From positions 7,006,001 to 7,070,000 of the forward strand of contig JBAIAC010000042.1 in the NCBI GenBank assembly GCA_037349315.1: 64,000 nt of DNA, written 5' to 3'. The notes under the pieces are model-generated. The model did not search any database. It was not told the origin of the DNA and saw only the letters and a program-made list of their open reading frames with translations. The position numbers were made by a program, and so were the translations under genes. This document shows, piece by piece, positions 31,922 to 42,763 of this stretch (position 1 is its first letter; the number at the start of each line of letters is the position of its first letter). This DNA comes from Chelydra serpentina (lineage: Eukaryota > Chordata > Testudines > Chelydridae).

Positions 31922-34515
31922 TATCATAGAATCATAGAATCATAGAATCTCAGGGTTGGAAGGGACCTCAGGAGGTCATCTAGTCCAACCCCCTGCTCAA
32001 AGCAGGACCAACCCCAACTAGATCATCCCAGCCAGGGCTTTGTCAAGCCTGACCTTAAAAACCTCCAAGGAAGGAGACTCCACCACCTCCCTAGGTAACC
32101 CATTCCAGTGCTTCACCACCCTACTAGTGAAAAAGTTTTTCCTAATATCCAACCTAAACCTCCCCCTCTGCAACTTGAGACCATTACTCCTTGTTCTGTC
32201 ATCTTCTACCACTGAGAACAGTCTAGATCCATCCTCTTTGGAACCCCCTTTTAGGTAGTTGAAAGCAGCTATCAAATCCCCCCTCACTCTTCTCTTCTGC
32301 AGGCTAAACAATCTCAGTTCCCTCAGCCTCTCCTCATAAGTCATGTGCTCCAGCCCCCTAATCATTTTTGTCGCCCTCCGTTGGACTCTTTCCAATTTAT
32401 CCACATCCTTCTTGTAGTGTGGGGCCCAAAACTGGACACAGTACTCCAAATGAGGCCTCACCAGTGCCGAATAGAGGGGAATAATCACGTCCCTCGATCT
32501 GCTGGAAATGCCCCTACTTATACAGCCCAAAATGCCGTTAGCCTTCTTGGCAACAAGGGCACACTGTTGACTCATATTCAGCTTTTCGTCCACTGTAACC
32601 CCTAGGTCCTTTTCTGCAGAACTGCTGCCCAGCCATTCGGTCCCTAGTCTGTAGGAGTGCATGGGATTCTTCCGTCCTAAGTGCAGGACTCTGCACTTGT
32701 CCTTGTTGAACCTCATCAGATTTCTTTTGGCCCAATCCTCTAATTTGTCTAGGTCCCTCTGTATCCTATCCCTACCCTCCAGCGTATCAACCACTCCTCC
32801 CAGTTTAGTGTCATCTGCAAACTTGCTAAGGGTGCAGTCCACACCATCCTCCAGGTCGTTGATGAAGATATTGAACAAAACCGGCCCCAGCACCGACCCT
32901 TGGGGCACTCCACTTGATACCGGCTGCCAACTAGACATGGAGCCATTGATCACTACCCGTTGAGCACGACCATCCAGCCAGTTTTCTATCCACCTTACCG
33001 TCCATTCATCCAGCCCATAATTCTTTAACTTGCTGGCAAGAACGCTGTGCGAGACTGTATCAAAAGCTTTGCTAAAGTCAAGAAATAGCACATCCACTGC
33101 TTTCCCCTCATCCACAGAGCCAGTTATCTCATCATAGAAGGCAATTAGGTTAGTCAGGCATGACTTGCCCTTGGTGAATCCATGCTGACTGTTTCTGATC
33201 ACTTTCCCCTCCTTTAAGTGGTTCAAAATTGATTCCTTGAGGACCTGTTCCATGATTTTTCCAGGGATTGAGGTGAGACTGACTGGCCTGTAGTTCCCCG
33301 GATCTTCCTTCTTCCCTTTTTTAAAGATGGGCACTACATTCGCTTTTTTCCAGTCATCCGGGACCTCCCCCGATTGCCATGATTTGTCAAAGATAATGGC
33401 CAATGGCTCTGCAATCACATCGGCCAACTCCTTTAGCACCCTCGGATGCAGTGCATCCGGCCCCATGGACTTGTGTTCGTCCAGCTTTTCTAAATAGTCC
33501 CGAACTACTTCTTTCTCCACAGAGGGCTGGTCACCTCCTCCCCATACCGTGCTGCGGAGTGCAGCCGTCTGGGAGCTGCCCTTGTCTGTGAAGACAGAGG
33601 CAAAAAAAGCATTGAGTACACTAGCTTTCTCCACATCCTCTGTCACAAGGTTCCCTCCCTCATTCAGCAAGGGGCCCACACGTTCCTTGACTTTCTTCTT
33701 GTTGCTAACATACCTGAAGAAACCCTTCTTGTTACTCCTAACATCTCCGGCTAGCTGCAACTCCAAGTGTGATTTGGCCTTCCTAATTTCACTCCTGCAT
33801 GCCTGAACAATATTTTTATACTCCTCCCTGGTCATTTGTCCAATCTTCCACTTCTTGTAAGCTGCTTTTTTGTGTTTAAGACGAGCAAGGATTTCACTGT
33901 TAAGCCAAGCTGGTCGCCTGCCATATTTACTTTTCTTTCTACACATCGGGATGGTTTGTTCCTGCAACCTCAATAAGGTTTCTTTAAAATACAGCCAGCT
34001 TTCCTCGACTTCTTTCCCCCTCATGTTATTCTCCCAGGGGACCTTGCCCATCAGTTCCCTGAGGGAGTCAAAGTCTGCTTTTCTGAAGTCCAGGCTCTGT
34101 ATTCTACTGTTCTCCTTTCTTCCTTGTGTCAGGATCCTGAACTCGACCATCTCATGGTCACTGCCTCCCAGGTTCCCATCCACTATTGCTTCCTCTACTA
34201 TTTCTTCCCTGTTTGTGAGCAGCAGGTCAAGAAGAGCTTTTCCCCTAGTTGGTTCCTCCAGCACTTGCACCAGGAAATTGTCCCCTACACTTTCCAAAAA
34301 CTTCCTGGATTGTCTGTGGACCGCTGTATTGCTCTCCCAGCAGATGTCGGGGTGATTAAAGTCACCCATGAGAACCAGGGCCTGTGATCTAGTAACTTCT
34401 GTTAGTTGCTGGAAGAAAGCCTCGTCCACCTCATCCCCCTGGTCTGGTGGTCTGTAGCAGACTCCCACCACGACATTACCCTTGTTGCTCACACTTCTCA
34501 ATTTTATCCTTCCCA
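31922..34515 (-). mobile_element. CR1 LINE, 5'-truncated, nested in the gypsy element
   Basis: A 2.6-kb CR1 on the minus strand. Its 3' tail is the repeated octamer (tcatagaatcatagaatcatagaatc on the plus strand at 31,922-31,947) and its 5' end lies near 34,515, where gypsy sequence resumes. The element is truncated within the endonuclease. CR1 elements typically give little or no target duplication, and none is obvious here. Being inside the gypsy, which is inside the duplicated arm, it is among the youngest insertions in the window. Confidence 0.92.
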
Positions 34516-34516
34516 A
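32018..34516 (-). CDS. CR1 ORF2 protein, N-terminally truncated endonuclease plus RT
   Basis: An uninterrupted 832-codon frame; its first codon is TTG at the truncation point, so this is not a natural start. Seen in order: the C-terminal half of the apurinic-type endonuclease ([19 protein letters not shown] at about 50-60, GGSDHE at 117-122), a linker, then reverse transcriptase (NYRPVSLTS about 408-416, DFSKAFDTV 480-488, [11 protein letters not shown] 535-545, catalytic FADD 566-569) and the CR1 C-terminal region ending near LAGMI. The enzyme would nick target DNA and copy CR1 or SINE RNA from its 3' end. Loss of the endonuclease N terminus should prevent nicking. The absence of any stop in 2.5 kb indicates recent insertion. 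Confidence 0.88.
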   Translation of the reverse strand: MGRIKLRSVSNKGNVVVGVCYRPPDQGDEVDEAFFQQLTEVTRSQALVLMGDFNHPDICWESNTAVHRQSRKFLESVGDNFLVQVLEEPTRGKALLDLLLTNREEIVEEAIVDGNLGGSDHEMVEFRILTQGRKENSRIQSLDFRKADFDSLRELMGKVPWENNMRGKEVEESWLYFKETLLRLQEQTIPMCRKKSKYGRRPAWLNSEILARLKHKKAAYKKWKIGQMTREEYKNIVQACRSEIRKAKSHLELQLAGDVRSNKKGFFRYVSNKKKVKERVGPLLNEGGNLVTEDVEKASVLNAFFASVFTDKGSSQTAALRSTVWGGGDQPSVEKEVVRDYLEKLDEHKSMGPDALHPRVLKELADVIAEPLAIIFDKSWQSGEVPDDWKKANVVPIFKKGKKEDPGNYRPVSLTSIPGKIMEQVLKESILNHLKEGKVIRNSQHGFTKGKSCLTNLIAFYDEITGSVDEGKAVDVLFLDFSKAFDTVSHSVLASKLKNYGLDEWTVRWIENWLDGRAQRVVINGSMSSWQPVSSGVPQGSVLGPVLFNIFINDLEDGVDCTLSKFADDTKLGGVVDTLEGRDRIQRDLDKLEDWAKRNLMRFNKDKCRVLHLGRKNPMHSYRLGTEWLGSSSAEKDLGVTVDEKLNMSQQCALVAKKANGILGCISRGISSRSRDVIIPLYSALVRPHLEYCVQFWAPHYKKDVDKLERVQRRATKMIRGLEHMTYEERLRELRLFSLQKRRVRGDLIAAFNYLKGGSKEDGSRLFSVVEDDRTRSNGLKLQRGRFRLDIRKNFFTSRVVKHWNGLPREVVESPSLEVFKVRLDKALAGMI

Positions 34517-34980
34517 AGGGTCTAGCCTTGGTCTCCTCTTGGGATGGGGGGCTCCTCACTCGCTGGTATGCGGCTTTACATAAAGCGTGCATTGGCAGCT
34601 CTTGCAGATAGTTGTTCCCTGCCATTTCACGGCATTTCCACGCCCATCTCGGGAACAGGTTTGCATTTGTCCCTAGGATTAAAGGTGTATACTCTCTTCC
34701 CTTTGGATCTGGGCAGCCAGTGCCATGTTTCTATTTCCTGGCTTACCCCCACAACCTTCTTTGGAAACTGGACATTCAACAGGATATATCCCTGATTGGG
34801 GCAGGAGTCACAGCCAATTCCCCAGACTGTCAGGCCAGACAGGGGACGCAATGGTAAATGCTGCAAGTGTTCTCGGTAGTAAGATTCATAAAGTATGGTG
34901 ACCTGTGATCCGCTGTCCAGCAATGCCTCACACAATCGTCCTTCTATATGAACAGGTACTATAGCCTGGGGGCCTACCAG
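34516..34980 (-). pseudogene. gypsy protease region
   Basis: A minus-strand frame (34,627-34,935) with an aspartic-protease signature ALLDSGSQVT and a downstream hydrophobic segment (GYILLNVQF). A stop at 34,627 interrupts a frame that continues as degraded pol toward the CR1 junction near 34,516. It would process Gag-Pol. It is inactive because of the stop and the downstream CR1. Confidence 0.8.
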
Positions 34981-35028
34981 CCCATTTGGGTAACCGCTCT
35001 TTGTTTTTTTCTGGGGAGCCTTTGAATT

Positions 35029-36222
35029 TCAGGGTCTTGGGTTGCTCCTTCCCCAAGCCCTGTTGGTGTTTCCCTGAAGTTCTCTAATGGTTTGATGCAA
35101 TCTCTGAGATACCCTTGCATGATCTGTCTTGTTTTGACAGTCCAAGGCATAGTGACCATCTCTCCCACAGTTGTAACAGAAACCTTCTCGCTGGCTATCA
35201 CCCCTCCTACTACTCTTTCCTCTTGAGGATGGCACAGGATGTCCCTGAGCCTTCATCATGGCCACTTCTCGGGTCAAATCTCTCAGTGCCACTGCCACTG
35301 ATGGGGCCTCTTCCATTTCTCCAAGCACTGCAGTAGTGTGACTCCCTGCCTTCTTCGGCTGCACCACTGCGTCCACTTGCAAACATCTCTCCTCCTCTTC
35401 ACGTATCTCTCGAATGAGCTTGTGGAATGGGGGTGGGTTTTGGGCCCGCTCCCTCAGCTGCAGTCGCCACAACATCAGCCCATCTTGTCAGGTGCCCCGA
35501 AGGATCTGGTCCAACCTAGCAGAATCAATGCGCTGGATGGGGATGCCATCCTTCCGCACTACCTGCTGGAGCAAATACTCTAGTCTCCTGATAAAATCCG
35601 ACAATCGTTCATGGGGCTCCTGATAGGCATGGCGGAAACGATAATATAGGTCTTTGCTGTCAGTAGCACCATAGACACTCTCAAGAGCAGTTAAATAGTC
35701 TTGCACTGTGGTGGCTGGTTGGGAGTCTTTCAGGGCTCGGACGATTCTCATGGTAGGTCCCCTCAGACTCTCAAGCACACGTTTCTGCTTCTCCGCATCA
35801 GAGCATTCCCACTCTCGGACAAGTGGCACTGTAACATCTCTCCAGGTCTCATAATCATCCTTCCCTGAGGGTACAGGTGACATCCCCGAAAAAGAACTTA
35901 ACCGCTTGTATGGAGCACTTTCATGTGTTGGCTTCAATGCATCTTTGAGAGCGTTTCCCAGCTCTTTGGCCCATGCCACCAGGCTGGGTGCTGCAGGTGT
36001 GGGAGCCTCTCCTAATGCTAAAATTAATTCCTCTCTTGTCCGCGTCTCATCCACCATCAGAGCTTGCAATTTCTGCGCTAAAGAACCCATCTCCAGTGAC
36101 TCGGGCACACTAGTAGGGGACTGCTCTGCTCCCAGAATTGTCCAGGGGATACCTCCTACTTGCACCTCTTTGGGCACTTTATCAAGATCTGCTTCCTTGG
36201 AGTGAGTACATAGGGCTACCAT
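35029..36222 (-). pseudogene. gypsy gag with CCHC knuckle, one nonsense codon
   Basis: The frame opens at ATG 36,222 (MVALCTHSKE) and reads through a capsid-like region rich in helices (DYETWRDVTVPLVREWE; LYYRFRHAYQEPHERLSDF) to a TGA at about 35,488. The same frame then continues to 35,029 with a nucleocapsid zinc knuckle CYNCGRDGHYALDC (CX2CX4HX4C). One in-frame stop thus splits gag. The ATG lies only about 6 bp from the truncated 5' LTR, so the normal leader and primer-binding site are missing. Confidence 0.86.
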
Positions 36223-36228
36223 GCCCTT

Positions 36229-36787
36229 CACTGAGCAATGTGTCTGCACACAGAGTTCAGGAGTTCTGAGCAAAGTTCCAGTGCAGGGGTGAGTCTTGGG
36301 TGCTCCTGGTCAATCTTCGGCACCAGTGAACTTTCCCCAGCAAACCCCTCCAGTGTCCTCTTCTGCCGCTCTCTGCAAAACCACACAGAGCGACCCCCTC
36401 CCCAATTAACTAGCTACAGCCTCCCTCCATGTTCCCAGTGCAGAGTCACAAGCCCCAGTACTCACAGCCCCATGCAACTCTGGGCAGCAGTGATACAGAT
36501 CCTGGGTCCAGCTCCAGCCTGTCCTTCTCGGGCAATGCCACCCTGGCACAGTGCTCCTCCTGGCTCCTGTCCTGGGGTGTCCCCGATCAGCTGCCCTGTC
36601 CTTCTCGGGCTTCAGGCAGGTTCTCTCTCCTTCTCCCCTGAGGGCCTGCAGACTGCCAGTCTCCCTTCTCTCTCTCCAGCTCCAACTCCACCCCCTGGAG
36701 TTTCCCTCCTTTTTCTCACTGCTTCCCCTCCCCCATTAGGAAAAAGATTTAAAGGGGCCATGCTCTCTAAACCCCAAAGGGGTTACA
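36229..36787 (-). repeat. gypsy 5' LTR, truncated at its inner side
   Basis: 559 bp, matching 27,770-28,326 of the 3' LTR. The remaining 307 bp of the LTR (equivalent to 27,463-27,769, including the polyadenylation signal) and the primer-binding site are absent. The break lies just before the gag ATG. The outer end (TGTAACCCC at 36,787) and the TACA flank are intact, so the deletion is internal. Confidence 0.88.
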
Positions 36788-37470
36788 TACAAATACAAGC
36801 ATATGCCCACTCATACTCTACCTCCTAGCAATAATTCAGTTATAAGCATTGTCCAAATACCCAAAAGAGGATCAGTCTCGGGAGATACTTTCCCATTATG
36901 ATGTGACTCCACAGGGGTAATAAAAAGCTCTGACAAAGAAACCTCTACATACCTTGTCTTTTATACACTATACTAAATAAGAGATGTCATTGCTGGATCT
37001 TGATACTTAGCTAAAGCCAGAAGAGGCAGTTAAGACAAGGTTAATAATAGGGCCTCTCTCTTCAAGGTTTCTTCTTTTCTTATTTTGCCATATTTCTTTC
37101 CAGCAACTGGACTAAACATTTCTTTTGAAACAACCCATATAGCATTAACTATTGACTGCACCAGGTACCCAATTAATATTCATATTTTCTTTATTTTGAT
37201 GACCTCAACCCAACCCTTAAATAAGATACCGCTGTATTTCAAGGATTGCTACTCTTTTAACACAAACAACCCTTTTCTTTTCTCATGATCTCAGGTCTTT
37301 TTGGTCACATGCTTTTTGGGCCTATCGCTCATGTTAACATCCAAACTCAGTTTAAAACCACAGTTGACTCAGGCCTAACCTAAGCCTGTATTCCTACACA
37401 GCCTTAACTCTGCCCGCTTGGGTGATGCAGCATTTGAATGTAATTTGGGGGTAGCAACAGTTTTGCATCC
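36788..37470 (-). repeat. outer right-arm block (remainder of LTR-like sequence)
   Basis: Reverse complement of about 1,711-2,385. It continues the LTR-like element that starts at 27,310-27,462 and was split by the gypsy. The minus-strand TATA-like 'tataaaagac' lies near 36,960 and the TGTAGGAATACAGG terminus at about 37,397. Confidence 0.6.
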
Positions 37471-40036
37471 AGCGGTGCCTCTGTGAATGCATCTGTTAAT
37501 GTGAAAGAAGTATAACCAGCCCCATGGCAGGGTGCGGTTGGCAGTGATGTGCTACAGCAGTCCCTAGAGCGCTGTGTGTACCACGGGCGTGGAGGCACGT
37601 GGTGGAGGCAATCCAAGCACTCAGTTCTTCTGGCTCTCACCCTTTCAGGGTTGTCTGGAACACGGGCACATTTTGGTAACCCAGAGGATTGCACTGCTAG
37701 AGTTGCCAGACATGAAGATGCAATTACCCTCGACACCATGGCTGTAAATTACAACACAGACTGATAAACTGAATACGCAATCCAGCCCCTAGGGGTCGTT
37801 GAGTAGAGAGGTATGGTGGTGGGCCTTGAGTCTGGGATGCTGACTTCAGGCCACCCCTCTCCCAGAAGCATCGTGCACTTCCCTGCAGATTTCCTGGGCA
37901 AAGACCATTCCTTTTATCCCAGGAGAAAATTGCATGCAGGGAGCTCCAATTGGCTGAAATCCAAACAGGAACATTAGCACTGTCGTAAGAAGAGTCCGTC
38001 TGCTTGCCTCTGTTTCTTTACAAGTGCTACTGACTCAGTCTCGTTTACACACACAGTGCAGAGCTGCTGTGTTCAGAGACTCAGAAACCCCATTAGCTCC
38101 TGTGAGCAGAGCCTGGAACATTAAACTCACACTTAGGGCAGGTCAAAATGTTTCTAATTTTTTTTTCTGAAAGAAAATTGGGTTTCATCTGCTTTCCTCC
38201 CAAAATTTAAATTGTTTTTCAGAAACGAACAAAAAATCAGCAGAAATCTGTTTTTTGGTCATTATTTTTGCTTAAAATTTTTGATTGCCCCAAATAAAAA
38301 TATTTGTCATGTTTTCATTTGTTTTTTAATGTGTAACCCTCTCTTCCCTGGGCACCTGGTGTGCCTGCCGGTAATGGAGATCCTGGGGTGGTCTCAAAGT
38401 TTGTATTGGATAGATGGGAAGCTTCTGTCCACCCATCTGCAGTATCTCTCTACTCATAAAAGTACCTTCTCCAGAGTTTGGGATTGCCAAGAGCCACTCA
38501 TGTCAAATTTAGGGATTGTCCCATTACTCAGACTCGACGCTCTGGGGTCACTGAGAGGCTCAGTGTATCAGGGCAGACTGGAAGGGTCACAGATAGATAG
38601 CACAAATATACCATCCCTCTCCTCTCCACCTCCCTCAAACCCCGATGACTCAGATGATGGTGCAAATAACTGTGCAGTGCAGTCAGTTATGGGATAACCT
38701 GCCTCCAGGGTAAAATTCCTCCTAACCTTCAAGTACAGGCTAAGAGTAACTTCCAAATGAACTGGGTCATTTAATCATTGAGATGGTTAACAACTATGGT
38801 ATGATCCTGCACCATTCAAGTCAACAGGAGTTTTCCCATTGACTTGAGTAGGAGCAGAATCAACATCTCTGTGCCAGCCCTATCTAGCTGGATGTCTGAG
38901 GCACTTATTTTCAAAAGTGACTACTAATTTTTGGTGCTTTGGTTTATGGATTTATTTATTGATTGTGCCCAACTTGAGACACATTGAAGGGGCTGGATGT
39001 TCAAAAAGGGGTGAGCACCCACCCTCTTCAAACTATGTCCCTTTAAGGTGAAAATGTGGGTCATGAAAGATAAGCATTCAAACTAATTTTCTGCAAGGTC
39101 CAGTTGCAAAGTTGAGACTGAACCTGGATAAACAGTGCTCTTCTCTTGTGCTGATTACTTCAGAAGTCAGTGACATAAGGCACTTCAGGAAAAGTTGGTG
39201 AACTGTCTTCCCCAAAACCTTCAGCAACTAATTAGTTCCAAGGCTCCCCCAATTTACAATGTTTTGTTTGTGTAGATGCCTCAAAGGGACATAACTTGTC
39301 TCTTTGTCATCAAAACCTTATGTTTCTTGGTCATTAAAACTTCTGGGAATAAAGTTAAGGAAAGTTCATTTAGTTCTCCACTGGTTTTGCCGCTGGGAAT
39401 TAACCTCTGGTCACTTGCTTCTGTGACAGAAGTTTAGAAACTGCTGCCATTTTATTTCTTTTTTTTTTCCAGTGCCACAGCATTGAGATGAGTGGGCTTT
39501 TAGGCCATGATTTTCTAAAATGGCTAATAACTTTGGATCCCTTAATGCTAGAGTGTCCAACTTGAGACACCTGATTTTTAAGGACAGACGCTTAGCACTT
39601 TCTTAAAAGCAGCCCCCTTTTTAGGCATCTCGAGGTGGGCTGCCAGAAATTGGGGCATCAAGAATCTCATCAGTTTGGAAAATCTTTACCCCTAACTTTT
39701 TTTGTGACCTGTTCTCTTGTCCAGGTTCAGTAGAGTATTCCATAAATCCAGCTCTCTTGTTCCACGCCAAACTCCTTCCAAGACAAATTCAAAGACAAGG
39801 TCTAGCATTGGCAGGAGTTGTAGAAATACAGTAAGATTCTGACAGGTGGGCAATGGACCAGATCTTCAGCTGATGCCAGATCGTCAGCTGGTGTAGATCA
39901 ATCTATGCTCAATGATTTAAATAGAGCTCTCCTGATTAACACCAGCAGTGAATTGGATCCACTGACTTTACTGTCAAGTTACACCAGCTGAGGATCTGTC
40001 CTATTTACTTCAGCGAGGGGACAGCTGATTTTCACT
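37471..40036. other. intergenic, no gene recognised
   Basis: Outside the palindrome. Frames of 71-161 residues (for example 38,212-38,697) carry no recognisable domain and no splice or start context, and are not called. The A/T-rich repeat type recurs at about 38,130-38,330. The rest looks like unique or very old sequence. Confidence 0.4.
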
Positions 40037-40311
40037 CAGGGCCGGCTCACAACATTTTGGCACCTGAGGCGGGAGCTCAAATGACACCCCCATGCCCCCT
40101 CGCTTGGACCAAAACTTGGAAAGGTCTCTTGTGCCCTCCTTCCTCCAGCACAGCACTCCACCATCTCTGTGCATCTGGAGCAGAGAGAATACATATGCAC
40201 CAGCAGCAGACACAATTTTCTGCACTCTGGGTCCTAGTGACTCCCTTCTCCCTCCACAGTCTCGCACCTGAGGCGGCTGCCTCAGTTCACCTCATGGTAA
40301 GGCCAGCCCTG
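40037..40311. mobile_element. hAT MITE with perfect 8-bp target duplication
   Basis: A 275-bp element with CAGGGCCGGCTC at the left and GGCCAGCCCTG at the right. It is flanked by TTTTCACT at 40,029-40,036 and again at 40,312-40,319. CAGGGC-type ends and an exact 8-bp duplication identify hAT. It is non-coding; overlapping frames of 85-94 residues are discounted. Confidence 0.92.
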
Positions 40312-40615
40312 TTTTCACTAGTTGGAGATCTGGCCCATTGACTTTAATGGAGCTTTGTGAAGTTATTCCATCTGAGAATCTGACTCATTAACCATCTATT
40401 GTCCAATGTATCCAGAACACTTTGTGTCTGGTGCATTATGAAATCTGTTCCAGAAGCACCTGCGTAACATGCACCTATTGATTTACCTGCCATAAGTTGG
40501 GACCTTTTACATCACTTCCTGATTTAGGATAGGGACAACATTTAGATGGGGGCACCAGCAATGAATACCATGACTGTAGGAAATAGCATGTGTGATGGTG
40601 ACTCAGCCACTACTT

Positions 40616-40878
40616 ACCCAAATGCACTGGTGCAGCACTAGGGGGGTTTGTGTTTCCAGGGCAGTGTGCATGATGCAGTACGTGCTTTCCCCTCACAGTC
40701 ATGCTGACCCCAGTACCCCAGCATGGTGCTAGGGGGTGCCGTGTTGCAAGGAATGGAGTGGGGCTCAATAGATGATGCTCTCCCCTTAGGCTCAGTGCTG
40801 ACCCCAATGTCCTAGCATGGTGCTATTGGGAAGTGTGCTCCAGGGAGCAGAATGGGATGCGCTCACCACCAAAGCCAG
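40616..40878. repeat. minisatellite, about 92-bp period, three units
   Basis: Three successive imperfect units each contain 'gcatggtgctaggggg...ccccttaggctcagtgctgacccca' or a close variant (starting about 40,616, 40,708 and 40,801). Similar units may continue weakly. No coding role. Confidence 0.7.
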
Positions 40879-41089
40879 TGCTGAGCACAGTTCAAGGGAG
40901 GGCTGTGTTTACAGTGTTGTTGTCCCAAAGACATTTGCCCCGCTCCTTCTCCGCCCCTTCTTCGCCTCCTCCCCTGAGCGCGCAGCTCCCCGCTCCTTCC
41001 TCCTTAAAAAAATGAAGAGTAATATAGTATGCTATTAAAAGTAAATATATTAACTTTTTTTATTAACTTCTTTAACTGTATGGATAGTT

Positions 41090-41314
41090 AAGGAGCTCCG
41101 CCTCTTCTCCCCCTCGCCTCCCCTGTGTGCTTGCTTCCCGCTCCTCCCCCCTCCCTCCCAGAAACCGCGAAGCCGCCAGACAGCTGTTCTGGGAGCGGAA
41201 CTTCAGAATGCAACTCGGGGGGTGTATGCGGGGGGGTGCGGGGAGCCCGGCGGGCCACAGGGAAGCCCTCCACAGGCCGCATGCGCCCCGCGGGCCGCGT
41301 GTTTGAGACCCCTG
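41090..41314. mobile_element. G/C-rich hAT-like terminal fragment
   Basis: A G/C-rich block ending 'gggccgcgtgtttgagacccctg' at 41,314, the reverse of a CAGGGGTCTCAAAC hAT-type end. The opposite end is not identified, so the element is truncated or interrupted. Frames over it (41,088-41,367) are composition artefacts. Confidence 0.5.
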
Positions 41315-41770
41315 CTTTAGAGCCTACAAGTCCTCTCAGTCCTACTTCTTGTTCAGACAATGATTAAGACAAACAAGTTTGTTTATATTTACAGGAGATA
41401 ATGCTGCCCGCTTCTTATTTATGTCACCTGAAAGTGAGAACAGGCATTCACATGGCATTGTTATAGCCAGCTGTTGCAAGGTATTTACATGCTGGATATG
41501 CTAAACATGCATATGCCCCTTTATGCTTCAACTTGTAGATTGTACTATCTTTTATCTTTATTACAGAGCAAATATATGTAATAAAAATAATATAAAGTGA
41601 GCACTCTACACTTTGTATTCTGCATTGTAATTGAAATCAATATATTTGAAAAAGTAGAAAAACATCCAAAAACATTTATAATAAATTTAAATTGGCATTA
41701 TATTATTGTTTACAGTGCAATTAAAAGTGCAATTAATTGTGATTATTTTTTTTAACCATTTGACAGCCCC
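41315..41770. repeat. old interspersed repeat, A/T-rich
   Basis: Text such as 'agacaaacaagtttgtttatatttacaggagataatgctgcccgcttcttatt' and the terminal 'gcaattaaaagtgcaattaattgtgatta...tgacagcccc' matches a repeat type I associate with reptile genomes, possibly hAT-derived. This assignment is from memory and uncertain. Nothing coding. Confidence 0.35.
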
Positions 41771-42199
41771 AGTAATATTATATTTGAGGTCAAGGATCCA
41801 CTTTGGAAGCATTCTTTCCAGGAGGGCAGCTGGAGTAGAAAGAGAAAGGGGATTCCTCTGCTCTCGCCCACTCTCAAGAGGAAGAGTGGGAACACTTTAC
41901 AGTAAACAACACAACTTTACCCCTTTGCTTCCACTCCTCTGCCCTCTCCTGGCCCCTTCCAACCCAGTTCTGACCTTACCAAACCCTCTCCATTATCTCT
42001 CAGCCCTGCATGCACCTCGCCCCCTCAGTTCACCCATGCTCTCATTCACTGGGGATGGCTGGATAGAAAGAAGGGAACTGGGTTTTGTCACTGAGCACAG
42101 GATGGAATGAGCCGTGACTGATTTAAAAGATGGAAATATGGAGATTTCCCAACTTGCCGTAGAAGGACACATCTGACTGGTTTAGGTTTAGCAACGCAG

Positions 42200-42580
42200 T
42201 GGTAAAATCAGATATTCATTAGATTTTAAAACAAGAAGATGCCATTAGCTCATGTAGTCTGACCTCCTGCATAACACAGGCCAGAGAGTGTCACCCATTC
42301 GTTCCTATTTTGAACCCAATAATTCATGTTTGACTAACAGTTATCATCCAGAAAGGCATTCAGTCTTACTCTGAAGACTTTGGGAGATGGAAAACCCACC
42401 ACTTTCCTTGGGAGTTTGTTCCAATTGTTAACCACCCTCACTGCTAAAAATGTGGGCCTTATTTCTAATTTGAATTTGTCTGGCTTTAACTTCCAGCCAT
42501 TGCTTCTTGTTGTCAGTTTTGTTCTCCAAAACTAATGCGTATTGTAACCTACTGTCTTCAATGGAGCCGCAGCAGGGATT
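42200..42580 (-). mobile_element. old CR1 3' fragment
   Basis: Contains diverged CR1 3' wording on the plus strand ('gtagtctgacctcctgcataacacaggcc', 'ggttgttccaattgttaaccaccctcactg'), corresponding to a minus-strand CR1 tail and C-terminal ORF2. Many substitutions indicate an ancient copy. No open frame of use. Confidence 0.65.
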
Positions 42581-42763
42581 GTGTATGACTTTCAGATAAT
42601 CAGATGTGATTACCCTTGGTCGAGAAACCAAAAACATTTTTTGAAAATATTTTGAATTCATTTTCATTTTTGTTCATTTTCAAAATGAGATTTTTTTTCT
42701 CCCCAAGAATGTTCATGGAATTTTTGTCAGCATAAAAAAATCTTGGATTATATCCCCAGTTCT

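Larger units (their letters stand above)
27463..36787 (-). mobile_element. Ty3/gypsy LTR retrotransposon, defective, with nested CR1
   Basis: Minus-strand order: 5' LTR (36,229-36,787), gag, protease, a CR1 insertion, reverse transcriptase/RNase H, integrase, polypurine tract, 3' LTR (27,463-28,326). The ends are TGTAAC...GTTACA, flanked by TACA on both sides (27,459-27,462; 36,788-36,791). The left-arm empty site (near 2,385) lacks the element. Integrase lies after RNase H, the Ty3/gypsy order. Several stops and frameshifts and a truncated 5' LTR make it non-functional. No env-like gene is seen between integrase and the 3' LTR. Confidence 0.93.
13166..37470. repeat. right arm of the large inverted duplication
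   Basis: The reverse complement of the left arm, with private insertions. SINE 21,890-22,073, Harbinger 22,116-27,170, gypsy 27,463-36,787 and the CR1 nested inside the gypsy have no counterpart at the matching left-arm sites. Removing them brings the arm close to left-arm size. It additionally retains the 3' half of the OR (15,965-16,650) and about 510 bp at 13,897-14,405 that the left arm lacks. The outer edge is near 37,470 where 'gctacccccaaatt' stops matching 'gctaccccaaaatt' (about 1,723). Confidence 0.93.

Noticed and set aside
31922..31947. Short direct repeats resembling a CRISPR-type array
   Set aside because: These are the octamer repeats of the CR1 3' tail, with no spacers and in a vertebrate genome.
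38212..38697. 161-residue frame in otherwise empty sequence
   Set aside because: No recognisable motif, no plausible start or splice context, and it begins in an A/T-rich repeat.
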